A stretch of 64,000 nucleotides of DNA from Paragonimus skrjabini miyazakii (lineage: Eukaryota; Platyhelminthes; Trematoda; Plagiorchiida; Troglotrematidae): contig JTDE01000109.1 of assembly GCA_014338405.1 (NCBI GenBank), positions 125,338-189,337 of the forward strand. Direction: 5' to 3'. This document shows positions 49,780-61,599 of the stretch, one piece after another (the stretch's first letter is position 1; every line of letters starts with the position of its first letter). The notes below the pieces were generated by a model. That model saw nothing but the letters and a program-made list of their open reading frames with translations. It ran no database searches and was not told the DNA's origin. Position numbers and translations under genes: made by a program.

Positions 49780-52125
49780 TATATTAACCACAGGTGACTT
49801 TCAGGAACAAAAGGGCAAGCTCCGAACGCCGGGAAGATGACGGACAAGTAGAAACTATCGGAATAGTGTGTACGCGTTACGGCAGAAATTCCACCAAGGT
49901 GAATGACGATGATGCATGTAAATGCATGTCTGACGTGCAAATGAGTGTACACGTTTGTGGTTTGATTTTTGACATGACCTATACGGGAGTTTGTGCAATA
50001 GACGACTTCCCAGACCAAGCGTCTTTTACGGTCACAACAATACTAATGCGTTCTCAGTATGTTTTGGGAGTTATAATTAGTTCTTCATCCCCGCGAGTCA
50101 CTTGGCTATTTGGACGTCCGAAATTGTAGCAGTCACTTGTACGTATAGGTGAAATGTACTTGCCAATCATTTCCTATGCTTACGGTTCAATTCAACTTAG
50201 TTGCATGTACTTGTGCTTAACACAAGTGATTGTTCAACGGAAAAAGCAGGTTAAGCCAGGTGTTTTCGACTTAGCTATTTTTCAAGTTTTATTGCAGATT
50301 GGTGATTCGTGTATACGTAGATCATCTGAAAGCATAGACTTTTGGAGCATTTTTCAATTCCACAAAACCACCCTAACTTTGGGCATCTTCTTTTAGATTG
50401 TAACTCATACTTGCTATTTTTACTTCAGCGTTACATAACTCAAATACCCAGTTGTTCCCCTCCCTATCATCGCTCGTAAAATCCTGAAGTTACGGTAATT
50501 TGTTGACTTCATACGGTTTCTTCGAACATAAAATTCGTTTGTTACTTCATTCTTGTGGTCTGCACAATATGCGCTCGTTGTAAGTCATGACTATCTTTCC
50601 AGGTAACATAAGGTTTGGTGCATTTGATTGGCATCAAGATGCAATGTGTGTGCATCACCTGATGGTTTCAACTCCATGTAGAACTGTCTTATCGTGGTTC
50701 AAATGGAGTTAACAAAAAATTACTCGTAGAATGTTGAAAGGTACATTTCTAAAAACAATACGGTACAGCCGAAACGTTGACATCAGAGAAAGTCAGAAGA
50801 CAATGAGCTAAATAGAAACCTATCCACTGCCTAGCGATCATACAACAGTCTCACTGTAACACACAGTAGACACCAACTGGTTAGCATTGACAGTGAAAGG
50901 CCAAGAATACGATAAAGTTTTCTGAAAACCCTTTTTTGATGTCTCGACTACCGTAAGTAATTGTAGACCGGATAAACCTGAGAGGTGGTGGTCAGATCAG
51001 ATGGTTCATTTGATGTTTTAGGGAGTTACTCATGATGGGGTTATTTTCTCTGAGCGCAAATATTTTCCTGAAGGAATGTTAAGGTTAATAGAAATCTCAC
51101 ATAGGGAAATAGAATCTCCCCTGATATACTGGTAGCACATTGAGAAGAGGGTAGGGTGGAAAACTTAGTGTTGCAAATCGTTTTGTTGGTCTATGTCGCA
51201 CCTCCTCAATAAGGGTAACGGCTTTCACAAACTAGGTGAGACAACCTCGGATGGTTAGCTCAAGATGAAGACACACAAGCGAAATAAACGTGGTGGTGAA
51301 ACGGTTTAAGTGAAAACATCCCTATGGTCTGGTCAGTAACCCATGTACCAAGCTGACTTTCTTGGCTAGTGACACGCTTTTGAGAGACAGACCGGGTAAC
51401 ATGAGATATTCATGTCTAAGTCTCGCTCACACTTGGTAGTAACTTGCATTTCCCTCTAAGAAAGTAATCTGTGCTGCGCAGATGACGGACGTGCATCACG
51501 TTACACTCGACCATGTTAAAAGAGCGCCGTTGAGGGCGCGTTGAGATGTTCTGTTCATATAAGACTGTAGTTGTCATGTGTAAGAGAAGTTCTGCGATTT
51601 AATACCGACGTCTACTGACTTTCAAATGTGGTTGAAGGCTACATTTTCCGATATGAACCAAACACATTAAACTGCTGAAACGTTCGAAATATTACAATGA
51701 TATAATCAGTCTTGAAATGTACGAAGGTGCGGTTGTACCTGCTTAAAATTGAACTGATTATGATAACCACATAAACTTTGTGTTTGAGGCAATTTCAATT
51801 ATTAAACTAGAGCTTGTGAAACTTACTTAGTGGAGTAGCAAAGTTTCCAAAAACCTTATTTATGTACGAGGTAAGTTGTTGAGGAGCAGGATAAGTAGTC
51901 AAGACCTATAACGTCTGAGGTGCTGCAATTAGAGTGATCACCGAATATTTTCAAAACTTGCTACCTTTATGTGCTCCATCTCATCAATGCCCAACTCCTT
52001 CACCGTAACCTGCTTCAGAAACTGTGCTGGAGCGGTCACTATTCTAAATTCTTTGATAGATCTCTCCTGAGATATTGGGACCGATGAGTGACTGATAGCA
52101 AAGAGAAAATCTCCCAGATAATGGT
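49780..52125. other. No gene supported
   Basis: A 112-codon + frame (49794-50129) overlaps an 82-codon minus frame (50018-49770) in a more GC-rich patch. The + frame has a possible TTTCAG acceptor at 49803 but no donor or recognised motif. Confidence 0.4.
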
Positions 52126-52126
52126 A

Positions 52127-52222
52127 TGACTTCATAGTTCAGCTGGCTCGAAATTTGCCACTATCAGAACGCCATTTCTGTCAATAGCTCGAACTTAGCC
52201 GAAGCGTAATTTTTCACCGTTG
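52127..52222 (+). repeat. SINE-like family 1 repeat, decayed tRNA-like part (copy E)
   Basis: GACTTCATAGTTCAGCTGG, CATTTCTGTCAATAGCTCG and AACTTAGCCGAAGCGTAATT align in order with the tRNA-like unit and tail of copies B and D. The B box is destroyed (GCTCGAACTTA). The body upstream is not recognisable. Confidence 0.5.
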
Positions 52223-52224
52223 AC

Positions 52225-53810
52225 TCACCTCTAACTTAAAAACGTTGTCAAATTACTCAGCAGTAATTTTTCTATTTTGAACCATTGCGATGTTTAGGTG
52301 TAACATGACAGTCCACCAGATAAAACACTTGCTACAACAGTTGTGAATAAACCTTTCGAACTTACTGACAAACTACCAGCAGGTATTTTGAGTAGTAAAA
52401 CCATGTGTTCTGTGGATGTCTTATCATCATTTACCAACGTTTCTTCTTGAAAAGTGGCCAAATTTTGCTGTAACTTTGTTTTTGTCACAACCTAAATTTA
52501 CCATACCAATGGAATATAGAAGTCATTTAAACTGATCCTGCATCTAGAACGTAAAATCTTTTTTTCGAGACGTTCTTACTAGAATAGTTGATGAAGTCAT
52601 GAGACCCATTTTGGTTGACTTGTCCATGCTCAATAGACTGTACTGACTATGTCAAAAATAATTTGAGGACACTTTATTGCTCGTCTCCCAACTTAGTCAG
52701 CTGAATCGAGTTGTGAAAGGTACATGAAAGCTTAATCGTTGTTTTTGAGATGAAACGAAACACCATTGATATTCATAAACATACTGTTCCGGATCTCTCA
52801 AATAACCATTTCTTCCGTCATAGACCAGCACGGAATAGAAGACATATGCATGCTTTCCGTAAACAGAACATGACGATCAAGAATTATTACTGTACTACAG
52901 GGCAAATAATATTTTGAGAAGTTTAACAGATACTGTGGGATACACGATTAACCACTGTGAACAACCTAATCACAAAAGAACACGGAACCACCTATCGATA
53001 TTTAGAACATTCGAAAATAAATAATGGACTCATAAAACTCGCTTTTCACCCGTAGTACTAGTTACACGTAACCAAGACAACATGTTTATGCGGAATATTG
53101 TTACGGAACATCGGTCTATTATGGTAACACAGACAGAAAACAGAAAAGGAATTTAAAACAATGAGGAGGGTTGAAGCTCTTCAATCGGCATTTAAAATCT
53201 CACAAAAGCCAAAGTATTTCAGACAAATGTGGGAAAGACGTACGAATATTCAATAACAAGGTAGAGCTGAGGAATGCATATCATCATTTAGATGTAACGA
53301 GCTGTACGCTTGTAGAACTCGGCATCCGGCTCTCATTGACGCCTTCTGTAACAAACATATACTGAACAGGCATGCGGACAAAAACAGCTGTGGGAACGAA
53401 TCTACAGCAAAGACACACGACCGTTGATCATCAGACCATTAATCTGCAATGGGTCTGCAGAAAATGTCCCACTGGCTGGGATAAACAACCGTTTCAGTCG
53501 CCAACAATTGTAAATAGAATGCCAATGGGACACATATTTTGGTATTTTCCACTCGGATTAATGATGAAAACTTTATTTTCCGGGATAAAATTGTTTTAGT
53601 TTATGTAATCCATCTATTCAGACATTAGCTTCAATATTAACTTTCAGATACTTGGATTGGTTAGCACGAAGCCTGGACGTGAACTCCATACAAAACCTAT
53701 AAACATCACATGAAGATTATAAAGTGATGGATGAAGGTTTAATCCTAAGAGGTAGCTAAGAAAGACAAGAACAGAGCAATATTGATTAACAAGGATAAGC
53801 CTCTAAGAAT
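52225..53810. other. No gene seen
   Basis: Short frames only; a TTTCAG at 53648 is followed by just 21 open codons. Confidence 0.45.
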
Positions 53811-53813
53811 CAA

Positions 53814-53885
53814 TTTCATAGATCAACTGGTAGGGCAGTTGATATGCTTGGGCATGTTGTTTCCGTTACTGATTCTTTTGACTTT
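53814..53885 (+). repeat. SINE-like family 1 repeat, strongly decayed (copy F)
   Basis: TTTCATAGATCAACTGGTAG, GCTTGGGCATGTTGTTTCCG and TTACTGATTCTTTTGAC follow the order of the tRNA-like unit in copy B (CGTAGCTCAGCTGGTAG, TTTGGGCATGGTGTTTCTG, CTGGTTCGAATCC). The spacing is similar, and both boxes are mutated. Confidence 0.45.
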
Positions 53886-53889
53886 ACGG

Positions 53890-56150
53890 TTGTGGTACAT
53901 TTACGCTCAAGCCTTTAAAATCCGTGTTGTCCACTTTATGTGTTAATCGATTAACAGGTCATCTTGTGAAGTATTATCATGAAAGTGAACATTACTGTTC
54001 GACTGAGCACCCGATGATCGTTGGTTGTATTTGCGTTCCTAGGTAGACGAGCTATCAGTGATGGCGCACAATTTGTCAGACTAATGACGAAAAACTTGCT
54101 CGTTTCTAGGTTGAATCTAAGGGAAGCTCAGCGGCGTGTGTTCTCACAGAAACAAGGGACTAATGCACTTCGTGGTTATCTCGTTACGGCACCATGTGCT
54201 TGTTAGTAACAATCACACTACACCTCTGAACCGACCTGACTACTTCACTTTTCCCGTAGTGGGCGGTACGGAAACGACTAAGAGCACGAAGTCAGGTTTT
54301 ACTAGTATCACGAACAACTCGGTTAGCTCGAGCGTGATTTAATTTACCAAACTAGTACCGGTTCATTCCTCATCGAATTGATAAGGAACAAGGACAAGTG
54401 ATATGGTTTTGGAATGTAGACTGTAAGAAAATTGGGGAAATGGCCAGACAGATGGGTAATACAAACGTTAAACCCTCCGTAGTCAGAGTAGCTTAACGAT
54501 ATGCTGACGACCTGAGGTTTGTGGACTGGAGAGTAGGTAACGGTTGATGTTGGGCACTTAAACTACAAATGCTTTAATCAATTTTTTCACCTTGACGACT
54601 ACAGTATTTTGTTCCTGCTGTTGCTATTTCTCGCAGTTCTGTTGCTGCCGGGTACAATGTAATTGACCGTGGTAACAATGACGATGTACAAGACCTTCTT
54701 CGGGTTATGGATAGATGGTGTACGGTTTTTGAACACATCCTACTACTCCAATTAATAATTTAATCAACTTAGGTAAGCACTACTGGAGTCCAGTATGTTG
54801 GCAGAAAAGTGCCAGAAAAAAACATAACACATCGGGCTCTGAAGGGTGGAAACAGCGAAGCCCTTTAGTACATCCAGTGTAAATATACCCTGCTCGTACA
54901 GACAGTACGAATGTTCATGAAAGCAAAACCAACAACAGGAACTTATTAAAACACACAACTAACGTGCATAGCAGGCATAAGCACACCCACAAACAACGCA
55001 CTCTTTGGTTACCCATATATAGTCCGCTACCTAGTGAACTAGAGATAATACTTTAGTTTTACCTGTTTACGTTGCGATCGATTTAAGCAACGAGGAGTTA
55101 GAGCAAGATAACCTGTTCCGGATATCGTCGGTCCATAATGGTCGCATAACTTCATATGATAATGTCGGCTACTTTGTTGCAAACTTGTGCAGGTGTCCAG
55201 GTCATTTCATAACATTGGTCGATTCATTCAGTCTAAATCCTGCGAAATACCTTTGAATTAACTGACACCAGATAACTCAAAAGAATAAGAAACAGTAGAT
55301 GTTTCTGTGCGTCTCTGAATGGTTCGCTCAAGGATCTGGTATCGGACAAAACAAGAGTACATTAAGAGGTTCCTAAACAGTGTACTTATAAGCGGCGGTC
55401 CAAATACGTAACAGTATTAAACAGCAAAACCTTACCCATTCCAAAACAAACCAATACTGACTGCATTCATTTTCGCTCAAACCTGAACAATATTCAGATT
55501 GTACTGCCCAATTAATTGAACTATGCAGGATCTGAGCTACTTTAAGTGAAAACTCACGATTATACGAAATAATGCATTCGGCACGGGTCATCTGGATAAC
55601 CAATAAAGGGAAACACGTAGAAGTCGGAAGGAAGAGCTGTTCACTGTTCAGGTCATATCTGAGCCAGGTAAGGGATACCACTTGTCCTCGATCACTATTT
55701 TTTTTAAAATAAAACAATACGGTGCCAAACATATCTCTATCAGTCAAACTTTATTTGGATGTATGAAAGGCTAAATAAAATTAGACACATTTGCTTCGTT
55801 GTTCTCAAACTTAGTGAGGCTTTGTTTGTTTACTTGAGTACTTTCTTTCATATTGACCAGTAAGTAATAACGTTCGCTGTATACCATATTTTCATATTCT
55901 GTATGAGTTATTACGAGTTTCTTTCGGTAGCTCAGTGTGTACTGATATTTAGAGGATAAAATTAAACTTTTAAATGTTATATTTTCTTTGTGAATTCCGA
56001 AGGATAGAAACTTAGCAACGGTCCATTTGAAGAAGCTCAACTTTGTCTAAGGCTAACCATATCAGCGCTAGGTATTGTAAGAGATTTTAATGGATTGAAA
56101 GTGAACACCACACAGAACCGACCATCTTCCTTGCCCTTTTATATACTTTT
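53890..56150. other. No gene supported apart from the weak exon candidate at 54260
   Basis: A 124-codon minus frame (55747-55373) is the longest but has no acceptor or donor, and its composition resembles random translation. Confidence 0.4.
54260..54342 (+). CDS. Possible terminal exon, Ser/Thr-rich (weak)
   Basis: A pyrimidine-rich acceptor (TTCACTTTTCCCGTAG) ends at 54259. Two bases complete a codon, then GGTETTKSTKSG, FTSITNNSVSSSVI and a TAA follow. The Ser/Thr/Lys-rich tail resembles the polar exons at 27057 and 58485 in style only. Its entry phase differs from that of the 27388 donor. Very short, so chance is likely. Confidence 0.18.
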
Positions 56151-56154
56151 CACA

Positions 56155-56475
56155 CAGATTGAATATCACCCACAGCTGATCGCAGCTGTCGCATTCCCAT
56201 AGACTTTCCAGTCGGTCTTTCTCGAAAACAAGAAGCACTGGACTCGAGTTTCGCTCTCATTAGAGCTCGTCAGTAGTGCACATCCTTGCTCCAGCCCAGC
56301 CAGGAATGCGACGGCTGCGATCAACTGTGCGTGATATTCAATCTGTATGAAAACCAAAATCTCCTGTTACTTATTAATACACTTTTCAGTCAGCCCCCTT
56401 AGAAAAATAATAGACAAAGTCTGTTTTTGTCAGAGTTAATCAGCAGTGCCATGCCGGGGTTTAAACTGCTATCAC
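56155..56475. repeat. Family 2 repeat, three rearranged pieces in alternating orientation
   Basis: 56155-56300 is a minus-oriented piece of the 3' half (GATTGAATATCACCC, GACTTTCCAGTCGG, GACTCGAGTTTCGCTC). 56306-56382 is the + oriented tail (GAATGCGACGGCTGCGATC to AAAACCAAAATCTCCTG). 56383-56475 is minus-oriented again (TTTTCAGTCAGCCCCCTTAG, AATCAGCAGTGCCATGCCGGGG). The first two pieces pair as a short foldback with a very small loop. The tRNA-like core is missing. Confidence 0.75.
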
Positions 56476-56479
56476 GTTT

Positions 56480-57700
56480 TCTCATACGGCAGCCGTCCTG
56501 ATCTTTGTGCCAATGACATCAAGTTAAGCAAGATTGAATTGTCACATTTAAACTCGCATTCACATTCAATTTTGATTATTGAACAAACACTTTATTCTGG
56601 TGAAAGTGAACTTTGGGAATTCTGTAACTTCCATATTCACCATCTACTGTTAACTTCCGATGAAACAGGAACTGCTGATTTAGAGACACTTGCATAAAAG
56701 CGATTATTGAGCAAAAGCGTTTTGCCATAGGGTGAAAATAAACGGAAAATTTCTAACCATTTTACCGGTGTTCTCTTGAAGAGACTGTGCTCATCACTGC
56801 GGCATTGACTACATATAAGACAAGTTCAAATTATATCTACTCACTCACATGCATTACGTATTGAGCAAAGGTCAGGTTATAAGACCTTCTTGAAAAGAAA
56901 CACAGTTACTGACTGTTGTTACTGCGAATAATACTCGTGAGATAAGTAGCTACCAGTTTTTCCGACATCCTTGATTTGATTGCAAATTACTAATGAACAG
57001 CTAGAAATGTGTTTGAGCCCTATTTGCCTGTGAAATTCCATCCGTAGGTCAGTCCAACTAATTTGCCCAGAATGGGTGTGATACAAACACCAACGATTGT
57101 GGGCTTAAAGGAACGCATGTGATTTAGCTGGATTTCTTCTTTCACGTTCTGCCCTTTTTTTCTGAATGTTGAAACAAGTGCTTCATGGTAAAGTTTGATA
57201 AGCATCTCGTTTTATAAAGAAATCAGCATATTGGGTTTCACTGTATATTTACACACACACTTTATGATGTTTCATCCCTATCTGACCGCATCTGTTGATG
57301 TGGTGAAGGCTGTGATACCAACAGAGAAGCATCGTAGTCAACTATGTTTTGGAATGATGCCAAACAGAAACTAAATTAATCTCCTAATAGAACCAATAAC
57401 CTGTAATGAACATGAAGTTTCATTTTGTTCGTGGATGTTTCCTACACCTAGTATCTTTTCCGTGAGTCCAGGTAGTTGGTTGTGCCATGAATGTCGGTTT
57501 GATATTCCACCTTATCGGTCATAGCCGGTACAAACTGTGCATGAGAAGTACATAGTACAGAGTCGCCAGTCACTGTAGCAGTTTGTTCGCCGACATTTTT
57601 GCGCTTGAGCTGTTTAACATCGCTGTTATAGGACCTTTCGATAAGATCGACATATCTGTTTGCTTGAACAGCAGCCTAAGGTGCAACTGGCAATCACCTT
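56480..57700. other. No gene seen
   Basis: Short frames only (up to 83 codons), and a short (AC)n run near 57250. Confidence 0.45.
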
Positions 57701-58270
57701 GGCGGGTCAAAGAAACACATTCGGCTGTTATGGCGTATGCCCTTATTCAGCTATACGCATACACATGAACGCAAATGTATCGCCATGGGGATACAGTCCA
57801 TATCGATCGGTTTCTTTTGGGGTTGTGCACCCGACAATTGCTTTGAGCGAGCGACCCTTTTAACGTGTGCACCCGTGTATGCATGTCTGTGTGGGAGTAG
57901 TGACGAATGGGTGGACCTAACGATTCCACGTGCACCTTGTAGTTCGTATATACATGTGCACCTACACACACGCGTACCCACAAAAGACGTGCACATTACA
58001 GGATTAGACTGATTTTGGTTAGGGGAAAAGGTTTGCATGTTAGTCGAGAAGTACTGACATGCGCGTATGCGGATAACTAACGCACGCACTCGGAGGAGGG
58101 TGTCGACAACTATGATGTACGACTGTACTCTCGTGACCTCCGTAACTATGTGCCCAAATGACCCAGACCTAGACGGACGGCGAATCAACAACGCCTAGGA
58201 GGTGGCAGTGCGAGTGGAAAAATTAAACACAATCACCACCGTCGCGGGCACACGCTACACATCCTTGTCA
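57700..58270. other. CpG-rich island-like patch with open frames on both strands
   Basis: This stretch is visibly richer in G+C and CpG than its surroundings, with CGATCGG, ACACACGCGTACCC, CATGCGCGTATGCGG and CCGTCGCGGGC. It also has long alternating purine-pyrimidine runs (GTGTGCACCCGTGTATGCATG; GTATATACATGTGCAC). Frames stay open on both strands (57737-58012 +, 58191-57751 -), which is expected from the scarcity of AT-rich stop codons. It lies about 220 bp upstream of the exon at 58485. It could be a regulatory or promoter patch, or a piece of foreign or repeat origin. No TATA box or initiator can be pinned down. Confidence 0.35.
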
Positions 58271-58484
58271 CGTAAGTGACTCAAGCAAAATCCGATTTTT
58301 TGTTCAGTTGCTCACTAACTCTCTGAACATGTTCATTCTAAGTGATAACCCGCTTGATGGGCTTCCTTACCCATACACAACGTGATTTTATGGAACATGC
58401 AATCAGACCAAGGTACACGATCGATCAAAAATTGCACTTTCGGAACTGTTTATCTTTTACTGTTTCCCTCAATTTTTCGTCTAG

Positions 58485-59091
58485 AATCATCAACAGCAGT
58501 CAGCCAGTCAAAGTCAGCGATGTGTGTTTAATGGTGACTTGTACACATCAGCAATCGAATCCAAAGGAATCTCAGTCACGAACGGTAATCCTAAAACTGC
58601 GGCAAGATACGAAGAACCACGAAACAACAAAAGCAATCATACAGTTACGTCAACATTTTTCCTACGCGAATCGGTGATTAGCCGAGACACAAAGAACCGT
58701 TCAGTAGGGGGTAGCTTATCGTGTGGACAACCGAGTCCTTCGTCTACTGCAGAAGATTCCGTGGCCAGCGCGATATCACCCAACGGATTCCGGGTCGAGC
58801 ACCGTCCACAGCATCACTCTTACTGGTTGCATCAATCAGAGCTTGCATTATCAACAAATAGGGCTGATTTACCGGTTGCACTATTGAATGGAACTGACCA
58901 CCCCAGATCGGAAAAACGTGTAGCAAGTGTGGCCGGTCTGGAGACGGAACCACAAGGTGTACATCCAAACAGCAGTTTGTCTAAGTTAGATCGAAACCAC
59001 AATCCATCCTACTATTCTACAACAAACATGATCTACCCGAATCATCAAAGTAAAAATGATCCGGAGGACTATTATAATACATTCGCTACGG
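58485..59091 (+). CDS. Probable exon of an unrecognised protein, polar and Ser/Asn-rich
   Basis: A pyrimidine-rich acceptor (TTACTGTTTCCCTCAATTTTTCGTCTAG) ends at 58484, and its TAG is also the last stop in frame. The frame therefore opens exactly at the splice site, in phase 0. It then stays open for 221 codons to a TAA at 59148-59150. A strong donor (G/GTGAGT) at 59092 would end the exon at 59091 in phase 1 after 202 codons. No AATAAA is seen soon after 59150, which favours the donor. The peptide begins NHQQQSASQSQRCVFNGDL and is polar throughout (SCGQPSPSSTAEDSVAS, SPNGFRVEHRPQHHSYWL, NPSYYSTTNMIYPNHQSK). It has no hydrophobic segment, so it looks disordered and cytoplasmic or nuclear. No domain is recognised. 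Confidence 0.65.
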
Positions 59092-59154
59092 GTGAGTCTA
59101 ACAACTTTGTTGTTGAAAGAAGCTCGAATATTTTTACTGTTAAAAGTTGAACAT

Positions 59155-60125
59155 CATTTATGGCTGCTTGCATGTTTCATAATTCAACGAAGTGTCCGAT
59201 AAGTTTACTTAAAATAACAGCATTACACTCAGATTTTCCTATTGATATGATTCAGTAGGAATGCTTATATTCAACAGCAACGAAACAGGGTATAAGACGA
59301 CTACGTCACGTAGTGTTCCGTTAACTTTACACTAAACATGATCAGTTGGTTGTATCAAAACGTACAGCTGAATTATCAAAAGAAACAGACCAAACTGTTT
59401 AGGCATTTCAAACGAGGTACCGACGTTCGTGATGCTCAATTGAACTAGTTTTCGACGACACACGCAATGTCTAACTTTGTGTGGCATGCTAACCTCGGTA
59501 TTAATTCAAGAGAGTTACTGAAACGCGTAATAATTAGTTTACATATAAAGTCCAGCTAGAATGATATTTTCAGGTTTTGTCAATAATTTGCTGGTTTATA
59601 CTTTATATCGGGAAAATTAGGGAAGGACAATTTCAATGGCTAAAATGTTCTCGATAATATTAAAAAACAGATGAAATTGATCTACTCCTCTGAATTAACC
59701 GAAGCGTTAAGGAATTGCATACTGTGTCAAAGTAATCGATATACTTTTATAATCCCGTGACTTTTATTCTACGGTATGTAGTGATTTGTAATTGTGTCTG
59801 AATATGAAAAATCGTTTTCAGTTGCATAGAAATGTATATTTAATAAATTTACCTTGAAAAGATCCGATTTATACAATTCCTTTCGAAGTGGGTGAACACG
59901 TTTGTTTGGGCGTTTAGCAACCTGGAAACATGAAGTATCAACGTCGGATATAAGGAGATATTTACAATAAGTAGTAAAATCCGGTTGAAACTCACATATC
60001 TTAATAGTAGAGATAAACAGAAGAATAATCCACACAAAATTCATTCAATTTTGGAAGGTACGACAGTATGTACAAAGTTGATATTACGCCAGTAATCAGA
60101 CGTGAAACTATTTCATTGTGAACGT
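59155..60125. other. No gene seen
   Basis: AT-rich; likely intron if the donor at 59092 is used. Confidence 0.4.
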
Positions 60126-60129
60126 TGAG

Positions 60130-60636
60130 GAAGCAGAATTAATAGAGCTGCTAAACGGAAAGACGATAATGTACGTTCTGTCATGAAATTAAGCCGTCAC
60201 GAAAGTCCCCAAGATACTCGATTGGATGAAGTGACAGTTTTGTACTATGTGAATCTTCTTAAAATGTTTGGCACGTTTGACTTCTTGTGGAAATCAACGT
60301 GGTTAAACCAAAAATCAATAGCATTCAAAACCAACACAGTGGCATACACAATGTACGATTACTCGGCAAAATTCACTGGGAGGTAAATGAAAATTTTTGG
60401 TTGATGTCACACTTCCGGAAAATAAAATCGGGTCATTTGTAGCCCATTTAAACTTTTCACCCACTCATACTTCAACAAAGTGGAGACAGTTCACTAGGTC
60501 ACGAACTATCAATAACGGTCATGAATCTTATGGAAAATTTGACGAACGGTATCAAATGAGAAACTTCCTGCGGTACATTTTTGTGGCTAATGCAAGAACA
60601 CGACGACCGAGTTTTTGTACAAATGGATCTAATTAA
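60130..60636 (+). CDS. Possible exon zone, two adjoining open frames (uncertain)
   Basis: After a weak acceptor (GTTGAG at 60129) a frame is open for 83 codons to a G/GTAAAT donor at 60382. It begins RINRAAKRKDDNVRSVMK and LSRHESPQDTRLDEVTVLY, a strongly polar, coding-like start. Its entry phase (two bases) fits the phase-1 donor at 59091. A second frame at 60397-60636 (VDVTLPENKIGSFVAH, KFDERYQMRNFLRYIF) is also protein-like but is out of frame with the first. It could be a frameshifted continuation, a separate exon, or remains of an unrecognised element. The weak acceptor keeps confidence low. Confidence 0.25.
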
Positions 60637-60639
60637 GGA

Positions 60640-61595
60640 ATAACAAGAGAATACCAAGACTGGTTGCATACAATTAAATGTTTTACCAAAATCTGGTGAG
60701 AGATGTGGGGCTATGTTAAGAAAACGCACAACAAAATGCATGGCTTTTACGGGATAGACACTTTACTGAAATGTGTGTACACATTTTAAAGCGACGAAAA
60801 ACAAGAAGGCCAACGAAGTGTTCACAGGAAATGCCACTGCCACGGAAGAGGATCTAGCATAAATCACAAAGGAAAATTATTGTTAAAGCATATTTCAATC
60901 GAAGGATCACAAAAGCATCGATAAGTCTATCAACCAGACGGTGGGGGGTACGCAGGGAATTTGAACGCCCAATACAAAATGGGAGTTCTTAGACGTCGGG
61001 AAAATTTCAGTAAAATAAAGCAATCGTGTCACGTCAATAATCAAAATAATCCTCAGGCAATCAACAGAAAGAACTGGGAGTAAGGCTTTATTATTTGCAC
61101 GAACAGCTTAGCACACATTAGAAAGACCCTAATATCGGTTCCGTTTTGTAAACGAAAGCAAAATGTGAACAGATTCGAATATGCGACCGAGGTCCACTAG
61201 ATACTCATACCTAATGAGAGGCAACAAAGTCAAAACTAGGCACGTATTTCCGGTAAAATTTTACCGTTTAGCATTTAGACTTTTTAAACTGTTTATTATG
61301 GCTCTGGTTTGCATTGTTTACTAAAACCGAGTTCTATTTTAGTCACTTACTGTCCGGCATATTTAGACACTGTAAAAAATTCATGCTATTTTTTGACAAT
61401 AACAACAACTCTGGTAAGAACAAGGACTAATGAAGATAACAACCTTAATGGGTTTGAGAGTGCGTTTCTGTAAATAAATCAGTATAAATTTAGATGCACA
61501 GAAATTTGCACGGAATCGGATTCTAGTTGTATGCAGATACGCACGAATAATTCTCAGCTGTTTGAAATGCCTCTATGCAGTGTTCCAGTACCGTC
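60640..61595. other. No gene seen
   Basis: AT-rich spacer up to the 3' side of Penelope-like copy P2. Confidence 0.45.
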
Positions 61596-61599
61596 AGAA

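Noticed and set aside
55373..55747. 124-codon minus-strand frame
   Set aside because: No acceptor, donor or motif; its composition resembles random translation of AT-rich DNA.
57751..58191. 146-codon minus-strand frame in the CpG-rich patch
   Set aside because: Other frames on both strands are also open there, as expected from low AT content. The peptide is Cys/His/Arg-rich without domain pattern, and there are no splice signals.
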